Source of the DNA: Roseicyclus amphidinii
GTDB taxonomy: Bacteria > Pseudomonadota > Alphaproteobacteria > Rhodobacterales > Rhodobacteraceae
Length of the DNA: 64,000 nt
Assembly (NCBI RefSeq): GCF_030163755.1
Contig: NZ_JASJOE010000015.1
Coordinates: forward strand, 1 to 64,000
Direction of reading: 5' to 3'
Part shown: in pieces, positions 11,315-20,651 of the stretch
Position numbering within the stretch: position 1 is the first letter of the stretch
How the letters are laid out: each line of letters opens with the position of its first letter
Position numbers and translations under genes: made by a program
Notes under the pieces: model-generated
Databases searched by the model: none
The model's input: the letters and a program-made list of their open reading frames with translations, nothing else
What the model was told of the DNA's origin: nothing

Positions 11315-14240
11315 GGGCGCGCCCTCCGTCCGGGTCGAAGAAGACCGGGTTCACCACCTGCACCCGCGTCTTCACCTTGCGCAGGTGATCCACCATGACG
11401 ATCTCCTGCCCCTCGCACTCGGGCCCGTGCCGCAGGAACCCCAGCCCGATCATGTGCCCCAGCGTCGGCGAATACCCGACCGAGGTGACATAGCCCTGGT
11501 CAAGCACGCGTTTGTGCGGGTCGCCCTCCTTGAACAGCCGCGCCCCGGCGGTCAGACGGCCCTCCGCCTCCACCGGGCGCAAGCCCACCAGCCGCTCGCG
11601 TCCGGGTTCCAGCAGTCCGGGCCGCGCGGCGGCGGCCTTGCCGACGAAATCCTTCTTCTGGGACAGCATGCGCTGCATGCCGATGTCATGGGCGGTGACG
11701 CGGCCGTGGATCTCGGAATGGGTGATGAAGCCCTTCTCGATCCTGAGCACGTTCAGCGCCTCCATCCCGTAGGCTCCACCGCCAAGCGCCTCGGCGCGCG
11801 CGACGAGGTCACGATAGAGCGCATCGCCGTAGCGCGCGGGCACGGCGATCTCGTAGGCGTGTTCGCCCGAGAAGGAGATGCGGAAAAGCCGCCCGGTCAC
11901 CCCGTGAACCTTCACCGCACCGCAGGCCATGAAGGGGAAGCTCTCGTCGTCGATGGGCTGGTCCAGCACGCCGTTCAACAACTCCCGCGAGAGCGGCCCC
12001 GCGACCGAGAACTGCGCCCATTGTTCCGTCGCCGAGATGATCCGCACGTCCAGGTCGGGCCGCAGGCCCTGCGCCACGAATTCCAGGTGCGCCATCACCT
12101 GCCCCGCGGCGGCGGTCGTCGTCGTCATCACGTAGTGATGGTCACCCAGCCGCGCGGTGGTGCCGTCATCCATCACATGCCCGTCCTCGCGCAGCATCAG
12201 GCCGTAGCGCGCGCGCCCGACCTTCAGGGTCGAGAACATGTTGGTGTAGACGAAATCGAGGAAGGCCCCGGCATCCGGTCCCTGGATGTCGATCTTGCCC
12301 AGCGTCGAGACATCGACCACGCCCACGGCATTGCGCACCATGGCGACCTCGCGGTCGCAGGCCTCGCGCCATGTCGTCTCGCCGGGCGCAGGGAAGTAGG
12401 AGGGGCGGAACCACAGCCCCGCCTCGATCATCGGCGCACCGCGCCCGCGCGCTGCCGCATCGCTGGTCGTGCGCCGCTCGGGCGCGAAACCGTGCCCCTC
12501 GGCAAAGGCCCCCATCGCGCCCATGGTCACGGGGATGAAGGGCGGGCGGTAGGTCGTCGTCCCCGTCTCGGGGATGCCGCGCCCGGTGCTGTCGGCCAGC
12601 AGCGCCAGCGCGTTGATGTTCGAGCTCTTGCCCTGGTCGGGGGCCATGCCCTGCGTCGTGTAGCGTTTCATGTGCTCGACCGAGGCATAGCCCTCGGCGG
12701 CGGCCAGCTTCACGTCCTTGGTCGTGACGTCATTGGCGAAATCGAGCCAGGCGCGCCCCTTGCCCTCGACATACCACAGCGCCTGTGTGCGGCCCGGATC
12801 ATCCTCGGCCTCGGGCAGGCTGACGCCCTGCGGCGCGGGCCGCCCCAGCGCCGCCAACGCGGCCTTGCCGGCCTCGAGCCCCTCGGACAGGCAGGCCGCC
12901 GTCGACATCGCGCCGTTGCAGCTGCCCGCGGGCGTCAGCCCCGGCACCGCGCCGGGGGCGGGCAGGAACATCTTCGCGTCTGCATCCCAGACCGGCCGCG
13001 CGCCAAGATGGCAGGTCAGGTGCACCGCCGGGTTCCAGCCGCCCGACATCGCAAGGCAATCCGTGATCAGCGTGTCGGTCCGGCTGCCCGCGCGGTAGGT
13101 GATCTGCCGCAGCCCCTGCCGCCCCTTGGTGCCGATGACCTGCCCGCCCTCGATCAGGCGATAATCGCCCTTCGCGGTCACGCCCGTCCGGCTGTCGATG
13201 ACGGCGGCGACCTTCACGCCCGCGTCCATCAGCTCCACCGCGGTGCGATGCGCGTCGTCATTGGTGGCGAAGATCGTCACGTTGCGCCCCGGCGAAACGC
13301 CGTAGCGGTTGAGGTAGGTCCGCACAGCGCCCGCCAGCATGATGCCGGGCCGGTCGTTCATCGGAAAGGCGATGGGCCGCTCATGCGCGCCCGCCGCCAG
13401 CACCGCCTGCCGCGCGCGGATGCGCCAGAAGCATTCCGGCGGCAGGTCATCGGCGGGGGCCACATGGCGGGCCACGCGCTCCAGCGCGCCATAGCTGCCG
13501 TCGTCATAGGCACCGGTCACCGTGGTCCGGGTCATCACCCGCACCCGGCCCGTGGCCTGAAGCTCCTTCACGATATCCTCGACCCAGTAGGCCGCGGGCG
13601 TGCCGTCGATCTCCTGCCCGTCCGACAGGAGCCGCCCGCCCAGCTCGGGGGTTTCTTCTGCAAGAATGACATCCGCCCCGCCCTTGGCCGCGGTCAGCGC
13701 CGCCATCAGCCCGGCAGGCCCGCCGCCGATCACCAGCACATCGCAGAAGGCGAAGGCCTTTTCATGCCGCTCGGGGCTGGCGTCGCGCGTGATCCGGCCC
13801 AGCCCCGCGGCGCGGCGGATCACCGGCTCGTAGAGCTTTTCCCAGAAGGCGCGCGGCCACATGAAGGTCTTGTAGTAGAACCCCGCGCTCAGGAACGGCC
13901 AGAGCGCGTCGTTGATCGACAACAGGTCGCGGTCCAGCGGCCCGATGCGGTTCTGGCTCTGGACGGTCAGCCCGCTGTAGATCTCCTGCACCGTGGCGCG
14001 CGTGTTGGGCGTCATCGCGGCACCCTGGCCCACCTCCAGCAGCGCGTTGGGCTCTTCCGACCCGGCGGTCAGCACGCCGCGCGGGCGGTGGTACTTGAAG
14101 GACCGGGCCATCAGCCTGACGCCCTTGCCGAGCAGGGCCGAGGCGACCGTGTCGCCCTTGTAACCGGTGACCGAGCGGCCATCGAACTTGAAGGTGACCG
14201 GCTGGCTCCGGTCGATCAGCCCGCGCCCGTCAACCCGCAT
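11307..14240 (-). CDS. soxA: Sarcosine oxidase alpha subunit
   Basis: 977 residues, the normal length for the large subunit. It holds an N-terminal ferredoxin-like region, an NAD-binding Rossmann segment (VIGGGPAGLMAALTA) and a C-terminal glycine-cleavage T-protein-like half that binds tetrahydrofolate. The complex oxidises N-methylglycine to glycine, passing the methyl carbon to tetrahydrofolate and electrons to oxygen. The start at 14240 (MRVDGRGLIDRS) is preferred to one 13 codons upstream because it matches the family and overlaps soxD by 11 bases. Confidence 0.95.
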   Translation of the reverse strand: MRVDGRGLIDRSQPVTFKFDGRSVTGYKGDTVASALLGKGVRLMARSFKYHRPRGVLTAGSEEPNALLEVGQGAAMTPNTRATVQEIYSGLTVQSQNRIGPLDRDLLSINDALWPFLSAGFYYKTFMWPRAFWEKLYEPVIRRAAGLGRITRDASPERHEKAFAFCDVLVIGGGPAGLMAALTAAKGGADVILAEETPELGGRLLSDGQEIDGTPAAYWVEDIVKELQATGRVRVMTRTTVTGAYDDGSYGALERVARHVAPADDLPPECFWRIRARQAVLAAGAHERPIAFPMNDRPGIMLAGAVRTYLNRYGVSPGRNVTIFATNDDAHRTAVELMDAGVKVAAVIDSRTGVTAKGDYRLIEGGQVIGTKGRQGLRQITYRAGSRTDTLITDCLAMSGGWNPAVHLTCHLGARPVWDADAKMFLPAPGAVPGLTPAGSCNGAMSTAACLSEGLEAGKAALAALGRPAPQGVSLPEAEDDPGRTQALWYVEGKGRAWLDFANDVTTKDVKLAAAEGYASVEHMKRYTTQGMAPDQGKSSNINALALLADSTGRGIPETGTTTYRPPFIPVTMGAMGAFAEGHGFAPERRTTSDAAARGRGAPMIEAGLWFRPSYFPAPGETTWREACDREVAMVRNAVGVVDVSTLGKIDIQGPDAGAFLDFVYTNMFSTLKVGRARYGLMLREDGHVMDDGTTARLGDHHYVMTTTTAAAGQVMAHLEFVAQGLRPDLDVRIISATEQWAQFSVAGPLSRELLNGVLDQPIDDESFPFMACGAVKVHGVTGRLFRISFSGEHAYEIAVPARYGDALYRDLVARAEALGGGAYGMEALNVLRIEKGFITHSEIHGRVTAHDIGMQRMLSQKKDFVGKAAAARPGLLEPGRERLVGLRPVEAEGRLTAGARLFKEGDPHKRVLDQGYVTSVGYSPTLGHMIGLGFLRHGPECEGQEIVMVDHLRKVKTRVQVVNPVFFDPDGGRARG

Positions 14241-14499
14241 CACGCACCTCCCGCGCAAGCCGGGCACCCGTGACCGCATGGCTCACCGTGTTGCGCTCGA
14301 CGACCAGCCACGCCCCGCAGCCAGCGCCGTGAAACCACAGCTCGCGCGTGTCGCCCGCGGGGTTCTCACGCAGGTGGAGGTAATCGTTCCACGCCTGCGG
14401 CGGGGCGTCCTCGGCGGGGCGGTCGAGGTAACTCGCGTGGCCTTTGGGCGTGAACTCCCGGCTGTCGCGCGCGCCGCAGAGGGGGCAGGGGATGAGCAT
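14230..14499 (-). CDS. soxD: Sarcosine oxidase delta subunit
   Basis: 89 residues, zinc-binding subunit of heterotetrameric sarcosine oxidase. Cys5, Cys8 (CPLC), His57 and Cys61 (FHGAGC) match the expected zinc ligands. It sits between soxB (13-base gap) and soxA (11-base overlap), as in other sox operons. Confidence 0.95.
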   Translation of the reverse strand: MLIPCPLCGARDSREFTPKGHASYLDRPAEDAPPQAWNDYLHLRENPAGDTRELWFHGAGCGAWLVVERNTVSHAVTGARLAREVRDAG

Positions 14500-14512
14500 G
14501 TCTTGCGGGCCT

Positions 14513-15766
14513 TCAATGCAGGTTGTGCTGGCTGCCGGTGCCTTCCTCGTCCATCAAGCCGCGCCCGGTGGCGAACCGGTCGAGACGATAGCGGGCGGCG
14601 GCCTCGTGCGGGCGGTCGGTGGCGATCAGGTGGGCAAAGGTATGGCCCGAGCCGGGCACGGCCTTGAACCCGCCGTAACACCAGCCGCAGTTCAGGTAGA
14701 GCCCCTCGACATGGGTCTTGTCGATGATCGGCGAGCCGTCGGGCGACATGTCCATGATCCCGCCCCAGCTGCGCAGCATCCGCGCCTTGCCGATCATCGG
14801 CATCAGGGTCATGCCCGCCTCGACCACATGCTCGGCCATCGGCAGGTTGCCGCGCGCGGCATAAGACGGGTAGAAATCCAGGTCGCCGCCGAAGACAAGG
14901 CCGCCCTTGTCGGACTGGCTGATGTAGAAATGCCCCATGCCGTAGGTCACGACATGGTCGATGCAGGGCTTCAAGCCTTCGGTCACGAAGGCCTGCAACA
15001 CGTGGCTCTCGATCGGCAGGCGCATGCCGGCCATCGCGGCGACCTGGCTCGAGCGCCCGGCCACCACGATCGCCACCTTCTTGGCCCGGATCGCGCCGCG
15101 GCTGGTCTGCACGCCCTTCACGACGCCGCCCTCGATGTCGATCCCCGTCACCTCGCAATTCTGGATCAGGTCGACGCCCCGCTGGTCGGCGGCCCGCGCA
15201 TAGCCCCAGGCGACGGCGTCATGCCGCGCCGTGCCGCCGCGCGGGTGATAGAGGCCCCCGTAGATCGGAAAGCGCGTCTGCTCGTAGTCCAGATAGGGCA
15301 AGAGCTTGCGGCACCCCTCGCGGTCCAGCAGGATCGCGTCGTCGCCCTGGTTGATCATGGCGTTGCCGCGCCGGGCATAGGCGTCGCGCTGGCCGTCGGA
15401 GTGGAACAGGTTGATGATGCCGCGCTGCGAATGCATCACGTTGTAGTTCAGCGCCTGCTCCATCCCCTCCCAGAGCTTGAGGGAATGCGAGTAGAATTCC
15501 GAGTTGCCCGGCAGCCCGTAATTCGCGCGCACGATGGTCGTGTTGCGCCCGATGTTGCCACCGCCCAGATACCCCTTCTCGAGCACGGCGATGTTGGTCA
15601 GACCGTGTTCCTGAGCGAGGTAGAAGGCGGTGGCAAGGCCATGGCCCCCGCCGCCGATGATGACGATGTCATAGGCGTCCTTCGGGGCCGGGTCGCGCCA
15701 GGCGGGGCGCCAGCCGCGATTGCCCATGATTCCTTGTGCCAGCACCTGCCAGCCTGAATAGCGCAT
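14513..15766 (-). CDS. soxB: Sarcosine oxidase beta subunit
   Basis: 417 residues, the catalytic DAO-family subunit with FAD and covalent FMN. The N-terminal FAD-binding motif is VIIGGGGHGLATAFYLAQEHG; it is followed by GGGNIGRNTTIVRANYG. The GGTARHDAVAWGYARA segment probably carries the histidine that tethers FMN. The ATG at 15766 follows AGGGA by a normal spacing; a 14-codon upstream extension was discarded. First gene of the operon; its promoter should lie in 15767-15872. Confidence 0.95.
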   Translation of the reverse strand: MRYSGWQVLAQGIMGNRGWRPAWRDPAPKDAYDIVIIGGGGHGLATAFYLAQEHGLTNIAVLEKGYLGGGNIGRNTTIVRANYGLPGNSEFYSHSLKLWEGMEQALNYNVMHSQRGIINLFHSDGQRDAYARRGNAMINQGDDAILLDREGCRKLLPYLDYEQTRFPIYGGLYHPRGGTARHDAVAWGYARAADQRGVDLIQNCEVTGIDIEGGVVKGVQTSRGAIRAKKVAIVVAGRSSQVAAMAGMRLPIESHVLQAFVTEGLKPCIDHVVTYGMGHFYISQSDKGGLVFGGDLDFYPSYAARGNLPMAEHVVEAGMTLMPMIGKARMLRSWGGIMDMSPDGSPIIDKTHVEGLYLNCGWCYGGFKAVPGSGHTFAHLIATDRPHEAAARYRLDRFATGRGLMDEEGTGSQHNLH

Positions 15767-15872
15767 GTTGGTCCCTGTCGGCCGCTTGGGGGCGATGTTT
15801 CCCGGCACTATTCAACGGCTCCGCGGTGAAGGAAAGCCCCCTCACGACATGACCTGTCCCGTCACCGACCGA

Positions 15873-16442
15873 TCAGCTGGATGGAGAGACAGGTTCCGGG
15901 TCCACCGGGTCGAACGGCACCTGTCCCGCAAAGCGCGGGCGCGTGAAGGTGGCGTTCTCGAAGGTCGTCAGGGTCATCCCGATTTCGAAGGCGGGCGTGT
16001 AGGGGATGAAGGTCTCGACCAGCAGGATCGTCTCGGCATCCGCCATGGTCGGCAGCAGGCCCTCGTAGTCGATCAGGTTCGCCGTGAACAGGCGCGCTTC
16101 GCCATTGGTCGCATGGGACCAGTCGACCCGGAACGTGTCGCTGTCCGCGTCATAGCTGATCTGCGTCGCCCTCAGCCGCGCGTTGCCGTCATTGCGGACC
16201 ATGTGTTCGAAGATGTCCGTGTAGCCCTCGATGTCCCGCGGGTAGATCGTGGCGGATTGCCGCGACAGGACGTCGGCGATGGCATAGGTCGCCTTGATCG
16301 AGGTATTGTAGGTGCGGAAGGCATCGAACACCACGAAGCTGCCGATGAAGGCCCAGGCCAGGACCGGGGTGATGATCACCGCCTCGAGGGCGACCGCGGC
16401 GGTCTCGTCCTGCCGGAAACGGCGCAGGTATCGGATCGGCAT
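15873..16442 (-). CDS. TadE-like pilus assembly protein
   Basis: 189 residues. The N-terminal RRFRQDETAAVALEAVIITPVLAWAFIGSFVVFDAFRTYNTSIKATY stretch has one membrane helix after a charged head and a glutamate at the start of the helix, as in TadE/TadG minor pseudopilins. The rest is periplasmic with no catalytic motif. AGGAG immediately precedes 16448, so the second ATG (16442) has the better spacing. It follows the upstream TadE-like gene by about 12 bases, in a three-gene set. Confidence 0.75.
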   Translation of the reverse strand: MPIRYLRRFRQDETAAVALEAVIITPVLAWAFIGSFVVFDAFRTYNTSIKATYAIADVLSRQSATIYPRDIEGYTDIFEHMVRNDGNARLRATQISYDADSDTFRVDWSHATNGEARLFTANLIDYEGLLPTMADAETILLVETFIPYTPAFEIGMTLTTFENATFTRPRFAGQVPFDPVDPEPVSPSS

Positions 16443-16454
16443 CTTCATCTCCTG

Positions 16455-17045
16455 TCACTGCGGTTCGTTCACGAAGACCGACGAGGCCACCATGTGCAGC
16501 CCGCCGGTATCGTCGCGCACGAGGTTCAGCCCGAACCCCGAGAACGGAAGGATGCGGTCGATGATCGCGCAGGTGCGGATCAGCAGCAGATCGTTCGAGA
16601 CGCCCTGCACGAAGGCGTTGGCCGGCTGCACGTCGACATCCTCGCGGTTCACGCAGACCACGTCGGCGTCCGGCAGGGTGTAGGCCTGTTGGTCGATGAC
16701 GGTCAGCTCGACCACCAGCACGCTTTCGCAATCCGGGATCGCGGGGGTGTTGTCGCAGATCGCCGCCTGGATATCGTTGGCGGTCAACGGCCGCGGCACA
16801 CCGGTGTCGGGGTCGGTGATCGTGCGCACCAGCCGCAGCAGCCGGACCGCCTCGTCCAGCGACCGCTCCAGCAGAACCTGCCGCGACAGGATCATTCCCG
16901 TCTCGAAGGACGCGATGAACAGCGTCAGCACGACGGGGAACATGATGACGAATTCCATCGTCGCGGTGGCCCGCTCGTCGACCGCGAAGCGTCGGATCAG
17001 GGCCGTTGCACGCGTCATCGCGGCCGGTGAGCGCGCGGCCGCCAT
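16455..17045 (-). CDS. TadE-like pilus assembly protein
   Basis: 196 residues. A TadE-type head and helix (VDERATATMEFVIMFPVVLTLFIASFETGMILSRQ) is followed by a periplasmic domain with several cysteines (CDN, DCES, VCVN, RTCA) that could form disulfides. The ATG overlaps the stop of the upstream TadG-like gene by one base (TGATG), so translation is coupled. A much longer upstream reading frame exists, but it would overlap the VWA gene extensively and has no family match. Confidence 0.75.
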   Translation of the reverse strand: MAAARSPAAMTRATALIRRFAVDERATATMEFVIMFPVVLTLFIASFETGMILSRQVLLERSLDEAVRLLRLVRTITDPDTGVPRPLTANDIQAAICDNTPAIPDCESVLVVELTVIDQQAYTLPDADVVCVNREDVDVQPANAFVQGVSNDLLLIRTCAIIDRILPFSGFGLNLVRDDTGGLHMVASSVFVNEPQ

Positions 17046-18745
17046 CACTGCACCAGGCGCAACTGGTTGATCGTCCGCGCGATCGACGAGAAGGTGTCCG
17101 AGATATTCAGCCCTTCGATGTCGTAGTAATGCGCATCCGACGACGCGCAGTATTGCATCACCTGCCGACCCTCCAGGGGGGCATCGAAGGCGATGGTAAA
17201 GACCACGATGTCGCGCGCATGCGCCACGTCGCAGATCCTGCGCAGGCGGCGGTCCCCTTCTTCGGGCGGGGCATGGATCTCGATGATGTCGAAGAACTCG
17301 TATTCGTTCGCCATGGCCTCGATGGTCGGCCGGCGCCACCAGTTCTGCAGCGACAGAAAGCCCTCGTGCCTCTGCCACGCGTCCGGGTGAAACAGCGTGT
17401 CGCGCATGATCCCGACCGAGATGTGGTTCCACAGATCCGCATAATCGAGACGCACGGCGTTGTTGTTGTCGCCACCGTCCGGCTCGCTGCGCCAGCGGTC
17501 ATGGTCCTCGTGCCAATACTGGTCCCACTCGGCGTAATAGACCGAGAAGTCGCCGTCGTCGGGATCGCGCCAGAAGGGGCTGGGGCCGTCGCGGTATCGC
17601 TCGACAAGATCCACCTGTTCCCAGTTGTTGCCGTCGGTCATCAGCACGACGATCTTCAGCGTGGTCTCGTCCTCGTAGGCTGCGGGGCGGCCCAGGAAAT
17701 CGTCATCGACCAGCCCGGCCGCGTTCAGCCCGCTCAGGGCCGGGCGCGCCATGGGGTCGAGCAGGGCCACGCCCCAACGCATGCCGACGTCGATCGCCGT
17801 CGATCCCGACGTGGCCAGGGCGTCGATCATCCCGTGAAGCTCGGTCTCGTTGGCGGACCACGGCAGGATCGCACCCGCGTCGTCGGTCGGGCAGCGCGGC
17901 CTCGGGACGGGGTCCGCCGCAAAGCTCGTGAGAGGGTCGAAATGCCCCATCCGCTGAATCGGCGCGGTCGGATCGATGCCGGAGACCGTGAAATCCTCCC
18001 AGTCGAAGCGCGAACAGCGCGAATAGTCGTGTTCGTCGGTCAGCGCGAAGACCGAGGCCAACCGCGTGCCCATGTTCACATGGCCGTTGTAGGGAACGAC
18101 CGAGATCGACACGCGCTGGCCCCCGCCGGGGGTGTCGTTGGCATCCAGAAGCGTCGTCACGAATTCGCGCGCCGCGGGCCGCAACGCGTCGATGCGATGG
18201 GTCGGCGAGACGTCCATCGACCCCGAGATGTCCAGCACCAGCGACACCTCGATGTTGCGGATGCGCTCTTCGGCGGCGCCCGCAGCGGTCGAGGTCATCA
18301 CCCGTTGGCCGAAGATCGACATGAACAGCGTGCGCATCTCCATCTCGGCCTGCGCCTCGACCCGGCGAAAGTTCACCCCTTCCTCCTCCCGTACGGTGAG
18401 GCGGTAATCGGTGAACCCGGCGGTTTCGAAATAGCTTCGGACCACCGTTTCCGGCTCCAGGGTCTGCGACAGCGCTGCTGCCGCCAGCACGGCGCGGTCC
18501 AGCGTGTATTGCAACTGCGCGCGCTGCGTCTCGAATCGCATGATGTCGACCGAGATGCCGCCGGCACTGATCATCAGGACAAAGATCATCGCCGCGAAGA
18601 CCGTGACCGTCCCGTCCTCGCGCTGCAGGAAACGCCGCGCGAACCTGCCCCGGCCATTGCCCTTGGCCATGCCCTTGCCCGGCCCCGTTCGGCCGCGGGC
18701 CCGGTTGGTGGCGCCCCTGTCGCGCATGGGCTCAACTCCGGTCAT
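17045..18745 (-). CDS. TadG-like protein with von Willebrand A domain
   Basis: About 566 residues. One N-terminal membrane helix (GTVTVFAAMIFVLMISAGGISVDIMRF) fits the TadG/Flp minor pilin type. A von Willebrand factor A domain follows, with the MIDAS motif DISGS near residue 170 and later VLMTDGNN, so it probably binds a metal and a protein partner outside the membrane. The ATG at 18745 has GGAG six bases upstream; later ATGs are less supported. The three Tad genes form one unit, but no tadA, rcpA or flp gene is seen here. Divergent from glutamate dehydrogenase. Confidence 0.8.
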   Translation of the reverse strand: MTGVEPMRDRGATNRARGRTGPGKGMAKGNGRGRFARRFLQREDGTVTVFAAMIFVLMISAGGISVDIMRFETQRAQLQYTLDRAVLAAAALSQTLEPETVVRSYFETAGFTDYRLTVREEEGVNFRRVEAQAEMEMRTLFMSIFGQRVMTSTAAGAAEERIRNIEVSLVLDISGSMDVSPTHRIDALRPAAREFVTTLLDANDTPGGGQRVSISVVPYNGHVNMGTRLASVFALTDEHDYSRCSRFDWEDFTVSGIDPTAPIQRMGHFDPLTSFAADPVPRPRCPTDDAGAILPWSANETELHGMIDALATSGSTAIDVGMRWGVALLDPMARPALSGLNAAGLVDDDFLGRPAAYEDETTLKIVVLMTDGNNWEQVDLVERYRDGPSPFWRDPDDGDFSVYYAEWDQYWHEDHDRWRSEPDGGDNNNAVRLDYADLWNHISVGIMRDTLFHPDAWQRHEGFLSLQNWWRRPTIEAMANEYEFFDIIEIHAPPEEGDRRLRRICDVAHARDIVVFTIAFDAPLEGRQVMQYCASSDAHYYDIEGLNISDTFSSIARTINQLRLVQ

Positions 18746-18990
18746 CGTTACTCCAACTCGATGCGGCACCGCCGCGCCGCCTCCCCGCTGGTCCCATGTC
18801 CGCAAGGCAGAATTGAGGCGCGGGCGTGCAGCAATCTTGGTGTCAACCGGACGTTAAACAGACCTGCGACAAGGTCGTTGAAAGGAAGTGTGATGCACCC
18901 TCGGGTTGCATCCCGCGGGGCAGGCATGCCCTGTTGACGCATGACATGCCGGAGCGCGACCATGGCCGGCAACAGGGAGAGGAGCCTGAG

Positions 18991-20424
18991 ATGACTGCCG
19001 TAACCGGTGAGCCGAGTTTTCGCCAATCCGTCGATCTGATGTTCAACAGGGCCGCGGCCCTGATGAGCCTGCCGCCGGGTCTCGAGGAAAAGATCCGCGT
19101 CTGCAACGCGACCTACACCGTCCGCTTCGGGGTCCGGCTGAGGGGTGAGATCCACACCTTCACCGGCTACCGTTCGGTCCATTCCGAACACACCGAACCC
19201 GTAAAGGGCGGCATTCGCTACGCCCCGTCGGTCAACCAGGACGAGGTCGAGGCGCTGGCCGCGCTGATGACCTACAAATGCGCGCTGGTCGAAGCGCCCT
19301 TCGGCGGCTCCAAGGGAGGGCTCTGCATCGACCCGCGCCAATGGAGCGAGGAAGAGCTTGAGAAGATCACCCGCCGTTTCGCCTACGAGCTGATCAAGCG
19401 CGACCTGATCCACCCTGCCCAGAACGTGCCCGCCCCCGACATGGGCACCACCGAGCGCGAGATGGCGGTCATCGCCGACCAATATGCGCGCATGAACACC
19501 GCCGACATCAACGCGCGGGCCTGCGTCACCGGCAAGCCGATCCATGCCGGCGGCATCCAGGGACGGGTCGAGGCGACGGGCCGCGGCGTGCAATATGCCC
19601 TGCAAGAGTTCTTCCGCCACCCCGAGGACGTGGCGCGGGCAAAGCTTTCCGGCGCGCTCGACGGCAAGCGCGTGGTGGTGCAGGGCCTCGGCAACGTGGG
19701 CTTTCACGCCGCCCTGTTCCTCTCGACCGAGGATGGCTGCAAGATCACCCATGTGATCGAGCGCGACGGCGCGATCGAGAACCCCGACGGGCTGGACATC
19801 GCGGCGCTGCGCGACTGGATCGTGCAGCACGGCGGGGTCAAGGATTGCCCGCTCGGCACCTACCACGCCGACGGCGCCCGCGTGCTCGAGGCCGAGTGCG
19901 ACATCCTCATCCCCGCCGCGCTCGAGGGCGTGATCAACATGCACAACGCCGCGGCCATCAAGGCCCCGCTGATCATCGAGGCCGCGAACGGCCCGGTGAC
20001 CGCGGGCGCCGACGACATCCTGCGCCACAAGGGCACCGTCATCATCCCCGACCTCTACGCCAACGCGGGCGGCGTGACGGTGTCCTATTTCGAATGGGTC
20101 AAGAACCTGTCCCATATCCGCTTCGGCCGGATGCAGCGCCGCCAGGAAGAGGCGCGTCACCAGCTGATCGTGGATGAACTGGAACGGATCAGCCGCGACA
20201 GCTCGATCAACTGGACGCTCTCGCCGGGCTTCAAGCAGAAATACCTGCGCGGCGCGGGCGAGCTGGAACTGGTGCGCTCGGGCCTCGACGACACGATGCG
20301 CGCCGCCTACCAGTCCATGCGCGAGGTCTGGTGGGGCCGCGAGGACGTGACGGACCTGCGGACCGCGGGTTTCCTCGTCAGCATCGACCGCGTCGCCCGC
20401 GCCTACACCGCCAAGGGCATCTAG
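18991..20424 (+). CDS. gdhA: Glutamate dehydrogenase (Glu/Leu/Phe/Val family)
   Basis: Catalyses reversible oxidative deamination of glutamate to 2-oxoglutarate and ammonia. 477 residues. The substrate-side Lys72 (EPVKGGIRYAP) and catalytic Lys108 (APFGGSKGG) are present, followed by a Rossmann NAD(P) domain with VVQGLGNVGFHAA. The cofactor preference cannot be assigned from the sequence alone. GGGAGAGGAG precedes the ATG at 18991; an in-frame upstream extension to 18826 is not supported. It shares 245 bases of divergent upstream region with the TadG-like gene. Its stop overlaps the convergent XRE gene by 4 bases. Confidence 0.93.
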   Translation: MTAVTGEPSFRQSVDLMFNRAAALMSLPPGLEEKIRVCNATYTVRFGVRLRGEIHTFTGYRSVHSEHTEPVKGGIRYAPSVNQDEVEALAALMTYKCALVEAPFGGSKGGLCIDPRQWSEEELEKITRRFAYELIKRDLIHPAQNVPAPDMGTTEREMAVIADQYARMNTADINARACVTGKPIHAGGIQGRVEATGRGVQYALQEFFRHPEDVARAKLSGALDGKRVVVQGLGNVGFHAALFLSTEDGCKITHVIERDGAIENPDGLDIAALRDWIVQHGGVKDCPLGTYHADGARVLEAECDILIPAALEGVINMHNAAAIKAPLIIEAANGPVTAGADDILRHKGTVIIPDLYANAGGVTVSYFEWVKNLSHIRFGRMQRRQEEARHQLIVDELERISRDSSINWTLSPGFKQKYLRGAGELELVRSGLDDTMRAAYQSMREVWWGREDVTDLRTAGFLVSIDRVARAYTAKGI

Positions 20425-20651
20425 GGCTGCCTCGGGGCGGTGTCGTCATCCGGCACCGCCTCGAGCAGATCGCCGGGCTGGCACTCCAGCACCGCGCAGA
20501 TCCGCGCCAGCGTCTCGAAGCGCACGCCCCGCACCTGCCCGGTCTTCAGCAGGCTCAGGTTCTGCACGCTGATCCCGATCGCCTCGGCCAGGTCCTTGGA
20601 CTTCATCTTGCGCCGCGCCAGCATGACGTCCAGCCGCACCACGATCCGCAT
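20421..20651 (-). CDS. XRE/Cro-type helix-turn-helix regulator
   Basis: 76 residues, almost entirely one helix-turn-helix: MKSKDLAEAIGISVQNLSLL then RFETLARICAVLECQPGDLLE. This is the YozG-like short XRE family. Its ATG overlaps the stop of the DUF2975 gene (TGATG), the usual DUF2975-regulator pairing, in which the membrane protein may modulate the regulator; that link is inferred from neighbourhood. Confidence 0.85.
   Translation of the reverse strand: MRIVVRLDVMLARRKMKSKDLAEAIGISVQNLSLLKTGQVRGVRFETLARICAVLECQPGDLLEAVPDDDTAPRQP

Noticed and set aside
11106-14273. 1055-codon plus-strand frame over soxA
   Set aside because: Shadow of soxA; no recognisable domains, and the minus strand encodes a complete sarcosine oxidase subunit.
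16455-17432. Upstream extension of the second TadE-like gene to 17432
   Set aside because: It would overlap the VWA gene by almost 400 bases; the coupled ATG at 17045 explains the start.
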